From Gigantopelta aegis (Eukaryota > Mollusca > Gastropoda > Neomphalida > Peltospiridae), in contig NC_054702.1 of the NCBI RefSeq assembly GCF_016097555.1, positions 105,937,226-106,001,225 on the forward strand: a stretch of DNA of 64,000 nucleotides. The letters run 5' to 3'. Within the stretch, counting starts at the first letter, position 1; the number at the start of each line of letters is the position of its first letter. The position numbers and the translations under genes are program-made. Positions 12,126 through 24,601 of this stretch are shown piece after piece. Under the pieces are notes generated by a model that saw only the letters and a list, made by a program, of their open reading frames with translations, had not been told where the DNA came from and did not search any database.

Positions 12126-12885
12126 TAGTAAGTGATCAGGACAAAATATAAACTACACTGGACTGGCGACGTCCCTTTGATGGACAACAGACTTCCTGGT
12201 CAAAACAGGAGTGGAAGTCCGAGCATGGCTTTGGGATCGCAGAAGAAACTACCCTTGATCATCTTTTACAACTCGATCTGCTCCTAGAACGTGCTATTTG
12301 TAAGTGGCACAATCTCCTGCAGCACATTGACTGGCACTGAACTGGCACGTACTGTACTTCTTAAACTGTATCAGAGCAAAAAGCTACCGATGATTATCTA
12401 CTCTACACTGCAAATAGTTCCCATTACAATCCAATTATTCTAATATCCACGACAATTTAGGTATCGATTTGGAAAATGTTTAATATTACTTAGGACGTGG
12501 GGCAGGTCCAATTGCCTCCCTAAATAACATGCAGCTGGCATGCAGCTGGCAGTCAGAGGCATCAATAGCCATAACACAGAGCAAACCGCTTTAATAATGC
12601 ACTTGTTATTGCATAACATCGATCACAAATGTCGCCAACTAACGTTTTGTTGTGTAATAGCCAATATATTTACTTTTTAGTTTTGTTCTTTATTAATTTA
12701 TTTCTTCATACCAAAAATGTGCAGTTTCATCAGCTACTTTGTGTGTACAGACTTTGATTTCCATGCACTGTTAAAATTAACACTTGCTTTGATAGTAATC
12801 CCAAACTTAAAAATCGTTTAACATGATAGAAATAATAACTTAGGTGGACAGATAGAATAAATAAATAAACTGGCGTGTTCTACAA
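12126..12885. other. Non-coding DNA, no gene seen
   Basis: No supported coding or RNA feature. There is one short local duplication (GCAGCTGGCAT near 12531-12552). Confidence 0.5.
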
Positions 12886-13071
12886 CAGCTTGTTCCGAGT
12901 GTAGCACAGCTTGTTCTGAATGTAGCACAGCTTGTTCTGAATGTAGCACAGCTTGTTCCGAGTGTAGCACAGCTTGTTCTGAGTGTAACACAGCTTGTTC
13001 TAAGTGTAGCACAGCTTGTTCTGAATGTAGCACAACTTGTTCTGAATGTAGCACAGCTTGTTCTGAATGTG
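12886..13071. repeat. 21-bp minisatellite, about 9 copies
   Basis: Tandem 21-bp unit (AGCTTGTTCTGAATGTAGCAC) with minor variants (CCGAGTG, CTAAGTG). The in-frame minus-strand peptide (LHSEQAV repeats) is a by-product of the 21-bp period. Confidence 0.95.
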
Positions 13072-13194
13072 CACGTTAAAACCTATGACATGACCGGAAT
13101 TACCAACTGAACTAATGGGGAAATTCCCTCTAGCTACTTGCCATGACAGTTGTGATACATAATACCAACACTACTACATTACTCTATTAAATTA

Positions 13195-13584
13195 AACCGG
13201 CCTCGGTGGCGTCGTGGCAGGTCATCGGTCTACAGGCTGGTAGGTACTGAGTTCGGATCCCAGTCGAGGCATGGAATTTTTAATCCAGATACCGACTCCA
13301 AACCCTGAGTAAGTGCTCCGCAAGGCTCAATGGGTAGGTGTAAACCACTTGCACCGACCAGTGATCCATAACTGGTTCAACAAAGGCCATGGTTTGTGCT
13401 ATCCTGCCTGTGGGAAGCGCAAATAAAAGATCCCTTGCTGCCTGTCGTAAAAGAGTAGCCTATGTGGCGACAGCTGGTTTCCTCTAAAAAAATATGTGTG
13501 GTCCTTAACCATATGTCCGACGCCATATAACTGTAAATAAAATGTGTTGAGTGCGTCGTTAAATAAAACACTTCTTTCTTTCTT
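13195..13584 (+). mobile_element. Long SINE (family C: B-like head with an A-like body), 12-bp target duplication
   Basis: Begins CCGGCCTCGGTGGCGTCGTG, close to the reversed 5' head of family B. It has a B-box-like GAGTTCGGATCCCAG, then GAACAAAGGCC-type and ATAAAAGATCCCTTGCTGCC body motifs shared with family A, and ends GTGCGTCGTTAAATAAAACA plus a CTTT-rich tail. It is flanked by TCTATTAAATTA at 13183-13194 and 13585-13596. The intact ends and perfect target duplication suggest a fairly young insertion. It may be a composite of the A and B lineages. Confidence 0.92.
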
Positions 13585-13934
13585 TCTATTAAATTATAAG
13601 CAAATGTGCTGTATATCATATGAATTTTACACAGATAATACACATGACAACACGTGATAAACTGTTTGTTAAACTAAAGGTGGAATATTTGGGCAAAAAA
13701 CAACCTCTTTCTCAATAAAAGGATAACAATCATCAAATAAACATAATTAGTAATAGTGAGATAAATGACAGTAACAAAGGTCAAGGTTTAAGCTGTCATT
13801 TGCCAAATGCGATTTAAAGTTTGAATTTAGATAATGTATATTTCTTTAATTTGGCTAAAGATTTTCTAACTAAATTCGCCAAAAAGCTATTATTTTCTGA
13901 CCCCAATACATTTTGATTTCATATCACTTACACG

Positions 13935-14186
13935 TATTTGCATCCTTTTATCCAATTAAGGTTCAAGCACTCTGTCCTGGGCACACACCTCGGCTATCTG
14001 GACTGTCTGTCAAGGGCAGTAGGTTAGTGATTAGTTGTTAGTGGTAGTGAGAGAAGTTGGTATTGAGGCCTTAACGCTACCCACTGAGTCAAACTCGCTC
14101 TGGGAGGAAACCGGTACTGAGATGTGAACCCTGTACCTACTAGCTTTAAGCCCGATGGTTTAACCACTACATCATAAAGGTTGGTT
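13935..14186 (-). mobile_element. SINE family B copy, diverged
   Basis: Shares TATCCAATTAAGGTTCAAGC, CCTGGGCACACACCTCGGCT and the AACTCGCTCTGGGAGG segment with the other B copies. The head (CATCATAAAGGTTGGTT) is eroded. Confidence 0.85.
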
Positions 14187-15029
14187 AAAAAACCCAAAAA
14201 CATTTGGTACAAGTAGGCCAGTTAAATATGAAATGCAATTGCAACTAGATGGTTTGCATAATCAGTAAACATTCTCTGTTTATGTATCAAGGAAGCAGAG
14301 TCTATATGTTTCTATATAATACTAGTAATTGATTATTTTTCTATACAAAGAAATTGAACAATTCTTCTAATGAACACAAATTTATTAGTTTGCAACACAT
14401 ACAAAGATAGGTAATGTAACTAGTAAACAAAACACTGACAACAAAAGAAAGTTTCAATTATGTTTGGCAGTGCTGTGGTAATTTATAAACTGAAAAAAAA
14501 CGAAGAAGAGGAAATGTAATGACATGCCTTCTCCAAACCATTATCTTTCTACAACTGCTCCCATTAGCTGGACAGAATGAATTAGAGTGCAGACCCTACT
14601 TTCAGGTGCAGACACTAAGTTTAGTTAGTCTACAAACCTGCAACACATTTGGATAAGGTTATAACAGAGAGAAGCTAAAGTTTGTGATGTTTATAAGAGG
14701 AAATATTGACTAAAAATAACACGGTTATGACAGACAAAAGCTACAATTTGTGATGTTTAAAAGAGGAAATATTGTCTAAAAATAACAAGAGCTGGTCTCG
14801 ATAACCATTATTTCTCAGACGAACATGCGTTTTTAGAATTATAAAAAAAATGCTTTTTGTGGTATTACAAAAACTTAGATGAATTGAACAACAGCTTTAA
14901 TAATGACAAGTATGTCAGTGTTTAAAAACTAGGATTGTCACTTCAATGATTCTCCAGCACAAAGTTTTACTGGATAGTTGCATGGATAGCATGCATCCAA
15001 ATAATTTGGTTTGTTTAATATCCATGTAT
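14187..15029. other. AT-rich non-coding DNA
   Basis: No gene seen. It contains a local imperfect duplication of about 60-75 bp around 14655-14790 (GTTATAACAGAGAGAAGCTA / GTTATGACAGACAAAAGCTA, each followed by AAGAGGAAATATTG). Confidence 0.55.
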
Positions 15030-15350
15030 TATAAAGTGTGTTTTCTTTAATGACACTGTTAGAGCACATTGATTTATTAATCATCATTTATTAGATGTCA
15101 AACATATGGTAATTTTTAAATAAGTCTTAGAGAGGAAACCTGCTATATTTTTCTATTTGTAGCAAGGGATCTTTTATATGCACAATCCCACAGACAGGAT
15201 AACACATACTTAGCACATAGCCTTTGATATACCAGTCATGGTGCCCACGCTTGAACGAGAAATAGCCCAATGAGACCACCGACATGAATCGACCCTGGAC
15301 CGACCGCGCATCAGGCAAGCACTTCACCACTGGGCTACGTCCCGCCCCAA
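15030..15350 (-). mobile_element. SINE family A copy; its head end seeds a tandem array
   Basis: Minus-strand family A with the tail motif TTAGAGCACATTGATTTATT, body AGCAAGGGATCTTTTATATG, and tRNA-like head CACTGGGCTACGTCCCGCCCC at the right end. The last 13 bp of the head are the start of the 53-bp repeat unit that follows. Confidence 0.9.
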
Positions 15351-16071
15351 TGTCGAGGACAGGTATTGGGTAGATCAGAGAGATAAATTACGTCCCGCCC
15401 CAATGTCGAGGACAGGTATTGGGTAGATCAGAGAGATAAATTACGTCCCGCCCCAATGTCGAGGACAGGTATTGGGTAGATCAGAGAGATAAATTACGTC
15501 CCGCCCCAATGTCGAAGACAGGTATTGGGTAGATCAGAGAGATAAATTACGTCCCGCCCCAATGTCGAGGACAGGTATTGGGTAGATCAGAGAGATAAAT
15601 TACGTCCCGCCCCAATGTCGAGGACAGGTATTGGGTAGATCAGAGAGATAAATTACGTCCCGCCCCAATGTCGAGGACAGGTATTGGGTAGATCAGAGAG
15701 ATAAATTACGTCCCGCCCCAATGTCGAGGACAGGTATTGGGTAGATCAGAGAGATAAATTACGTCCCGCCCCAATGTCGAGGACAGGTATTGGATAGATC
15801 AGAGAGATAAATTACGTCCCGCCCCAATGTCGAGGACAGGTATTGGGTAGATCAGAGAGATAAATTACGTCCCGCCCCAATGTCGAGGACAGGTATTGGG
15901 TAGATCAGAGAGATAAATTACGTCCCGCCCCAATGTCGAGGACAGGTATTGGGTAGATCAGAGAGATAAATTACGTCCCGCCCCAATGTCGAGGACAGGT
16001 ATTGGGTAGATCAGAGAGATAAATTACGTCCCGCCCCAATGTCGAGGACAGGTATTGGGTAGATCAGAGAG
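15336..16071. repeat. 53-bp minisatellite, about 13.9 near-identical copies, derived from a SINE end
   Basis: Unit TACGTCCCGCCCCAATGTCG continues AGGACAGGTATTGGGTAGAT and then CAGAGAGATAAAT (53 bp). The first 13 bases are the terminal head sequence of the SINE A immediately upstream; the remaining 40 look like the original flank. Only a few differences occur among copies (GAAGACAGG near 15514; GGATAGATC near 15790), so the expansion looks recent. It is followed by unique DNA at GTACAAATTG. Confidence 0.97.
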
Positions 16072-16884
16072 GTACAAATTGATCATTTTAGGCCCTAAAA
16101 TGGTGAACAATAAATACAAATTTAGACATTGCTTTTAACCATTTAAGGTTCCCTCAAATTCTTATACCTGTAACAATTTAAAAATTCTAAATATTTCCTT
16201 CCATTACCAATTATTAATGTAAACTAGTGTACCAATTATTCGAAAAATCATACTATGAAGCTAAGTCTAATAAAATCTGTCAAATTTAAACAATTTAAAT
16301 TAAATACAAAAACACATGTTTCACTTATTAAATATCTGTAAAATAACTGCAGTACAAAACAAACAGCTTCAACAAGACTTCTAATCTAAACCTGTGCTTA
16401 TAAAACTTTTGAGTCTAGACTCAAATCTTTGCCATGATATTAAAGTCTCATGTCATTATTAGAAACTGGAGTCAAGGTTTTATAAGCTGATATTGTCACT
16501 TAGTCTCACAGTTCACAAATGCCACACTAAAATATTCAGTAGTGTGTAGACATTTAGACGTAATAGAGCAAATGCTAGACTAAAATATTCAGCAGGTTCT
16601 AAACACTTAAAAATAATGCAGCAAAGATATTACAATAAATAATTAAGAATTAAATATCTATGAAATTTGCTTCACCCATGTATTTGATAAAGGGGAACTG
16701 TGTCCATTGATGGTGATCAATTCACACTCGACTACTGAACGACATCCCACCCCTTCTAAACAAGAACCATGACTTCACATCACCTTGAAAACAAATATAT
16801 ATGTTTTCAAGGTGATGTGAGGTCAAGGGTCTTGTTTACGTGCATTAATTTAATTTATCACAAAAGAAAGGCTTCTTTTTAATA
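16072..16884. other. AT-rich non-coding DNA downstream of TBCB
   Basis: No gene seen. A local hairpin lies at 16768-16823: GACTTCACATCACCTTGAAA is followed closely by its inverted copy TTTTCAAGGTGATGTGAGGTC. The rest is AT-rich and may include 3' flank of TBCB. Confidence 0.5.
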
Positions 16885-17071
16885 CAGTCAAACTATGTTA
16901 AGCAGTCATCTAAGGGAGTATAAAAAAAATTCTGTTAACTGTGAATAACATAACTGGTAGTTGACTGTTTAATACTTCGTAATTTTCATCTTGGGTAATA
17001 ATAAATTATAAATTGGAGTCTTGTGATAGCTGGCTGCTTAATAAAGATGGCCGTTTGTGCAGGTTAGACTG
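16885..17071. mobile_element. Small MITE with TA target sites (187 bp)
   Basis: Ends CAGTCAAACTATGTTAAGCAG and, reversed, CAGTCTAACCTGCACAAACGG, with TA on both sides (16883-16884 and 17072-17073). Size, TA target and CAGT-type ends fit a Tc1/mariner-related non-autonomous element. Confidence 0.7.
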
Positions 17072-17544
17072 TAGTAACTGTTTTTTTCTTGTGATGTGGG
17101 AACACAAATATTTATGCAAATGTCGTAATAACCTAATTTCAAGAATTTACACTTATTATTAGGAATATCTGTGTAGAATTTGGTTTCTCATCAACCAGAA
17201 TCTCAAGTTCAATCGCACAAGAAGATATCTGGCAAATAACAAAATGGCAGATCTAACAGAATACATAAAACAAAAATTGCATAATAAAAAAAATCACCTG
17301 CAGAAACATGTTAATAAACTGTTTCTTTCTGCTAAATATAAAAATAAATATAAAAATAAGCAATCAATATACATCTGAGTCACATAAATCATATTAAATG
17401 AAGCAGTAGAAAGCAATGACAGCCACGTCCTTAAACTTAAGGTGCTGAACTGGACTGAAAGCTGGATCATAATTTAGTGCTGTTAAAAGTTAAAATCACA
17501 GTCGGTGTGAACATGGTGACCTCTGTCCACCACCTCGCAACAGT

Positions 17545-17665
17545 CTACATCTCATCATCACCCAGTCCAAAGTCTTCCTCAGGAAAGTCACCAACCTCCA
17601 CAAACTGAGGTTTCACAAAAGCACCATATTTGTTAGGGCACTCAAAGTACTGCTTTCCATTAACA
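17545..17665 (-). CDS. TBCB: TBCB coding exon 7 (residues 208-247 and stop)
   Basis: Acceptor TTTCAG|TGTTAA, phase 2 entry, TAG stop at 17547-17545. Encodes [19 protein letters not shown] and the conserved acidic tail [16 protein letters not shown]. Human ends YGLDEI. Confidence 0.97.
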
Positions 17666-20600
17666 CTGAAATAAAAATATATGTAATTTTTTTAATGATA
17701 GTGCTGTCAAACAGCAGTGGATTAATTTAATTTAAAGAAAATTCAATCAATAATAGGTCTGAAGGTGCCATTTTTTGTTATTACTTCAATACATAAATGA
17801 ATATAACATCTTGTTTTACATTATATATAGTGAAACCCCTTAAAACCGGACCCTCTTTAAACTGGAATTCCCTTAAAAAACCCCACCAAAACAGACATTT
17901 TTCATAGTCACTTTTTAAAATTCAGTACAGAACACCACGCTGAACAAATACCCTTTAAAACCAGACTTTCTACTCCATGGATGTCCAGCTTAGAGGGGTT
18001 TTGCTGTATATCTATTTTATTTTCATGATTTAATACATCTAAGGAAAACTTCAAGCAGGCTGTTCTGGGCATACACCTTAGCTGTGTGTTTTGCTAAAAC
18101 GTTACTTATAAATGACTACAAACAGGAACAGTCCCTCACATATTTTAACAGCAATGAAACTGACACATGTTGACCAAAATTGGTTATAGTCTGTTCCAAT
18201 AAAGTGCACAAATCACCTGTTTACTGACATTTTTCTTTTAATTTTAAGAGTAAACACCACCTTGAACATCAATGAGCACCCAAACAAGTAAATGCTAAAT
18301 TAGGTAGACTATCATTAAATAGATATTTACAAAATATTTACTTGTCAATTTAATATATAAGAAATAATCGACGAAAATCATTTTTATTCTATTTCCAACA
18401 GTACTTTAGTTACATCTACTTTAACAACACTACCTCTTAAAGGCCAGTCAGTTACCAAACATTTTATACTCATTCAAATTAAATTGGTTATATGTACCTT
18501 TTAAATAACACTGTCATGAAGGCCAGTCAATTACCAATATTATACTCATTCAAACTGAAATACAGTTATATACAGAATAATACATGAGTGGCTGTTAGAT
18601 ACCATTTATCGCACAAGTTATTTTAAAAAGTATATAACGAGCGAAAGCGAGTTTGATACGTTTTTAAACGCGTTATGAGATAAATGGTAACTAAAGAACA
18701 TGAATGTATTATTCTATTTCTTACATATCCTCAAAAACCAGGTTTTAAGCAAATTTTAACATCTTTTTTGACTAAAAGTTATTTACAGCCATGGCATTTA
18801 AAACTGACACAGACTATACGTCACAGTCTAATCATTTCCATTGTGTTGGTTTTTTTATTGGACATATGGCATTGGTGACCTGGTCATCACCTAGGAGGTG
18901 CCTAGACATATGTCTTGAAATTGTTAATACACGTACATACTCATTCAAACTGAAATACAGTTATATGCACCTTAACAACACTGTCATGAAGGCTAGTGAA
19001 TTACCAAACATTTCATACTCATTCAAATTGAAATACAGTTATATGCACCGTAACAACACTGTCATGAAGGCTAGTGAATTACCAAACATTTCATACTCAT
19101 TCAAATTGAAATACAGTTATATGCACCTTAACAACACTGTCATGTAGGCTAGTGAATTACCAAACATTTCATACTCATTCAAACTGAAATACAGTTATAT
19201 GCACCTTAACAACACTGTCATGAAGGCTAGTGAATTACCAAACATAATTTTCATACTCATTCAAGTTGAAGTACAGTTATATGCATCGTAACAACACTGT
19301 CATGAAGGCTAATGAATTACCAAACATAACTTTCATACTCATTCCAATTGAAATACAGTTATATGCACCTTAAAGGAAGTGACAATTAAGGCATTTGGCC
19401 TGGTATGCATATTCAACGATATATAATGCACATTATTGCTTAATATCAACAAGTATAATCGTATAGTTAATTAATAAAAACGGTTAAATATGACGGCTAT
19501 TATATATAACGGGCGCAGCCATTTTGTACCATCTCAGTGAGTACGCCCTCTGGCGAGCTGGTGGTTACGTAATACTTAACGCGTAATGTCAGGAATGAGC
19601 CTTAGAACTAGAGAAACACAATCTACCTGGTTTTTGCGGGATGATAAATAGTCATACATTGCAATGTTCTGTAATAATACACATCCCAGTAAGCCAGCAA
19701 TAAGTATATCCAGCACTATATGTATTATACAAAATAAAATACCATCGTCAAAGTGGCTACACAACAAGTTGAAATAATTAACAATGTTTGGTCCATGCAT
19801 TAACCTATGCACTGAAATGCTACACAGAGTGTTTTCTTAGTTAATTGGTCTATGCTGTTAGTTGCTTCTACCTGTGACTCCTGATTGGCAGGTGTGTATT
19901 TGATTGGTAACCAGACGAGCCAATTAATTGACGCTGTCTAGACACAAAAATACATACCGGTATCGTGGAATATTACCTGTCGCCCCACTGTAAATAGTTC
20001 TGTAAAACTATTGATTAAGTAGACTTTTCCATCTAAAACCACAGAACTGACCAATTACGTAGTCCCAAAGAAAAGAAAATTATCACTTGGGTATCGTGGG
20101 TTGTCGTTTTTGCTCCAACGTAGCATATCAACAGGCCTAATAGTGTACATTTTTCCTTTGGATTATTTAACAGAGAAAAATACTATAACCCCATTTTGTT
20201 CTGTTAATGCAACTTGAAATATATTTAGTTAAATAGTTTATTATATTATTACGTCATTTATGCTGTTTTACAAGACAGATTGATCAAAGAGAAGCGCCTT
20301 GTCGAAAATTACTGCTTTTGCTTACACTGTATATACAGGAGATGGTCAGGAGCTGACGTCACTTCGCCCCAAGCTATTCCACTGGACGTCACAAAAACAA
20401 AACAAAATGGCTGCCCCCTGTTAGCAGGAATAATCATGTTTTTTTATTAACTCTAAAATTACGCGTTTTTCATTTGTTAAAGTGTCAGTATGTGTTGGTA
20501 GTCCGGGTATGCATCTTTCCAACACATAAGGCTTTTGTTTGAGTTGACCTTACCTTTAACAACACTGTCATGAAGGCTAGTGAATTACGAAACATATCAT

Positions 20601-23600
20601 ACTCATTCAAACTGAGATACAGTTATATGCACCTTAACAACACTGTCATGAAGGCTAGTGAATTACCAAACATTTCATACTCATTCAAACTGAGATACAG
20701 TTATATGCACCTTAACAACACTGTCATGAAGGTTAGTGAATTACCAAACATTTCATACTCATTCAAACTGAAATAGTTATATGCACCTTAACAACACTGT
20801 CATGAAGGCTAGTGAATTACCAAACATAATTTTCATACTCATTCAAGTTGAAAGACAGTTATATGCACCTTAACAACACTGTCATGAAGGCCAGTGAATT
20901 ACCAAACATAATTTTCATATTCATTCAAGTCGAAATACAGTTATATGTAAATTAACTCTATTCCAGAAAAGGCCAGTCATTTACTCATTTAAACTGAAAT
21001 ACAGTTACATCACTTACTTGCAACTTTTTCTCAGTGCATAATTTTAAATTTTGTTTAACAATAATCGCCAAGACAGACTGCCATTATAATAATACAACAC
21101 CATTTTGAGTGCTGCAATAAGACACACAAGATTTTGGAATCTTATTAAAAATAGGAAAGAAGAAAAAAAATGGAAAAAAATCCAATATTCAGCAAACAAT
21201 TTTCTTTTTCTTTCTTCTATACTACATTGTAACTTACTAAAATCATTAGATATATTATGAAACAGCAGTTGCAAACTTCCACTATAAGCGTGATAACTCA
21301 GTCTTATGAAGCACTTTGATGTGGGTCTTATAATGGCTAACCTTAAATTCTGTTCACAAAAAATATTATAACAGAAGTACGAAAAATTAAATATAACAAA
21401 ACATATAAATACTCAGCCAATAGCTCAGTGGTTTTTGATGTTTTAATTTATATACATGGCATGAATTCAAACTATAGATTTTTGAAATATAAAAAAAGGG
21501 CAACATTTTCATGAAGCTTTCAATATAATATTAGCAGGGTTAGCTCAGACACTCACCAACATCGCCAATTGTAAATTTTAGAAACAAGTGGCGAATATTA
21601 TTTTAATTTGGTTAACATATTTAATGTAATTATTGATATTTTGTTGGAAAATAAAGTGGGCGTTTGCCATTTTTGAAGTTTAATAGATAATTTGGCAACA
21701 TTTTCTGCTCGCCCAGAGCTAGCCATGATTAGAGTTTTAATTATTAGACTGAGTGGTTTTTAATTTCTATCTATTTTTTTGAAGAGCTGTATGAAACATA
21801 ATACATAATGAGTGATTCATACACACCTGCCATCATTCTTCCCATGAGGCTCATCATACTGAACACCTATCCAGTGTCCAGGCTTGAAGTCTGTTAAACC
21901 TAGACATGAACCAGAAAACAAACATCATACACTATAGCAGATAACAAAACATGAAAGGAAACCCACTGTAGTCACACAGGCTACTCCCACCAAATAAAGC
22001 AGTAATGGATCTTTTACATGTATATAGTCCTGTGCAAGAAGGGTATTATGCAACACAAAAATTATCTCCCTTTGGAGCTCTCGAATTTACAGAAACTACA
22101 TAAGGCCCTATACTTTTAAAGGCTGTCACTTCCGGAGAGGAAAGGACGCGTAGGCCTACAGTGAACAATAAAAACAAAAATAAAGTTTTACTCCCCATTG
22201 CAGTAATTGTGTTCTGTTATTGTTAACATAAGATATAATTTATAGAAAAACCAACAAACAAATATATTATGTGAAGAAAACTGTAGTAATAATTTATTGC
22301 AGTAATTATTAATATCCATGAATACAACTGTAACTGTCGAAAACTATAGTTGTCCCATCATTCTACAAAAATTTGTTTTGTAAATAATTTGTTTGTGTTT
22401 TTTGTTTTGCAAATAACTAAAACAAACAAAAAAACTATTTTTGCGTGCAATTTACAAATCAATCGGCTCAGGAATAAATAATTGTAGTAAATCTCATAGT
22501 ATGAAAAAAAAAGGCATACCCTGTAGGATGAACTATAAGAAATGAGATACCTGTGCAGGGACAATTTCAATATATATTAATAAAATATTTTTACTTTACA
22601 GGAACCATACAAGAAGTTTGAACTTTTACAGCTACAAACCAGTTTTTATTAATAAATATTTTTACTTTACAGGGACTATGCAACAAGTTTAACAATCAGT
22701 TTATGTGGGAAAATAAAATGAAAAATAGAAAGAAATATCCTGGTGACTAGGACATCGCTGCAAAGGCCGGTCTATCAAATGAACGCTCGTAATTAATACC
22801 ATCTGTATAATATGATATATACTAGAGAATAATATAGCTGTGATTGTCTTAAGTGTCAAAGATATAATCTATAAATTAAAAAACAAAATGTTATGTACAT
22901 TTGCCTCTTCAGTGCAGTGAGGTGCGTCATTATTTTTAAGTTTTTCTTTTTCTTTTGTGTGTGTTTTTGTTTGTTTTTTCATTTTATATATAGTTTGGGT
23001 CATTTATATATAAAATATTACACATTTAATGCATAATTTTACTATAATATGTCAAATATATTAGAGTTGTAACATGATATGTTGCAACTTATTATTGTGC
23101 ACCGTCCATGCATCCCCATGACCCATTATTTTATAACAGTGTAAAACCAAATGGACGATTCGAATCTATAAAGGTTTCTCTAGCCCCCAAAATTGTCCTC
23201 CAATAAATGGAGGGTCTATAAACTATGTGATATTGTGATATGTTGGTATTTAATCTGGTCACACAATGCCATGAATTAAGTCGACTTGAACATCCTGGGT
23301 AGCGACTGTTGTATATTTGAGCTATGTAGTGCTTGAACATCACAATAGAACTTGAATGTCATAATGAAGTATATTTTTATGGAGAGGAGTTGGGGCATAC
23401 ACAATCAAAGACTGGCAGACAGTACACACATAGCCACTTGGAATCCTAGGTCTGTCGCCAGCCTACAGTGTCTCATGTTGTCCGCGTTACCGATGTCTGC
23501 TAAATCTATAGACCTAACAAACTTTATTTATTTCATTTTCCCCTTCAACTCATAGCCTCAACCCATGTTCTTAAAAAATTAAATGTACTTTTTTCTTGGA

Positions 23601-24568
23601 AATAAAATTAACTTACCAACATATTTAACGACTCCCCTTTTAGTTGGCTGTTCAACAATCCGCACTTCACATCTATGTAAAGAAAAATTAAAATCACAGT
23701 ATTTATTGGTATTATGTAAATATGGCTTGGTCTTTATTTTTTAAATACAAATGTTAATTTAATAACACCTAAAAACATTGTCAAATCAACAGCTCCATGT
23801 ACATGTGTGTGGCATCACCATGATATTATTTGTGATACATTTTAAAGTAAAAGAAGAAACACATCTATTTTACTTTTTTTTTCTTTTTTCTTCTTTTGAC
23901 ATGGTCAGTCTGAGCTGAGGATTATAAGTGTACCTTTAAAAAAACCCCAGTAAAACAGGGCTCACCCTGGATCAAAAATACCTGTAGCCAAAATATTAGC
24001 CAAATGGAATTTTTATTAGCCATATTGAAAATGCTTTAACCAAATTTGTTTTACGCAGTACTGTATAGAGTATTTATATATGAATATGAAAATGTATCTT
24101 TTTCAGCTAATTGTGTACAAACTGGAATAAATAGGAATAACAAAACCTCAATGGGGGTAGGGGCAGTTAATATATTACTTCGATTTTTCAGCGGGGGTGG
24201 GGTTGGGATGGGGTTATGCAATATCTTCAGAGTTTGAAGCCAGTACCCCATACACCCACCCCCACTTCTAAGGCCTATGGTATTAAATTAACAAACATAC
24301 AGAAATATGGGGGTGGGTTGGATGTTTCTTTCTTCCTTTTTTCCAAATAAAGATTTGAGAGCTTTTTTTTATATATAGAGCTCATTATTTCTTTAAATAG
24401 CAATCTTTATGTTAGTTTGAAGTGACCCATCAATTCCCCACCCCAAACAATTTCATAATTTGTGCCATGTTGTTGCGGTTGATTTCAGCGTCGTGTTAAA
24501 TGTTTGTTGTGATTTCTGCTTACAAAATACCCCGGCTAAGAATGCCGACTTCATAGTATACTCCATTT

Positions 24569-24601
<33 letters not shown>

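Larger units (their letters stand above)
18420..21010. repeat. 78-bp tandem array in TBCB intron 6, interrupted by two insertions
   Basis: Unit of 78 bp (GTCATGAAGGCTAGTGAATT then ACCAAACATTTCATACTCAT and so on to ACAACACT). Copies are at 18420-18573 (diverged), 18936-19369 and 20560-21010. The blocks are separated by 18574-18935 (a palindromic element plus about 220 bp) and by the TTAA-flanked element 19374-20555. Because 78 is a multiple of three, a 26-residue repeating frame appears. No gene is implied. Confidence 0.93.

Noticed and set aside
12818-13054. LHSEQAV-type repeat protein on the minus strand
   Set aside because: By-product of a 21-bp minisatellite.
15336-16071. CRISPR-like array
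   Set aside because: Whole 53-bp units repeat with no unique spacers; the context is a eukaryotic SINE.
18791-20776. 26-residue repeat proteins in the 78-bp array
   Set aside because: Translation of a tandem DNA repeat in an intron of TBCB on the opposite strand; no start or splice support.
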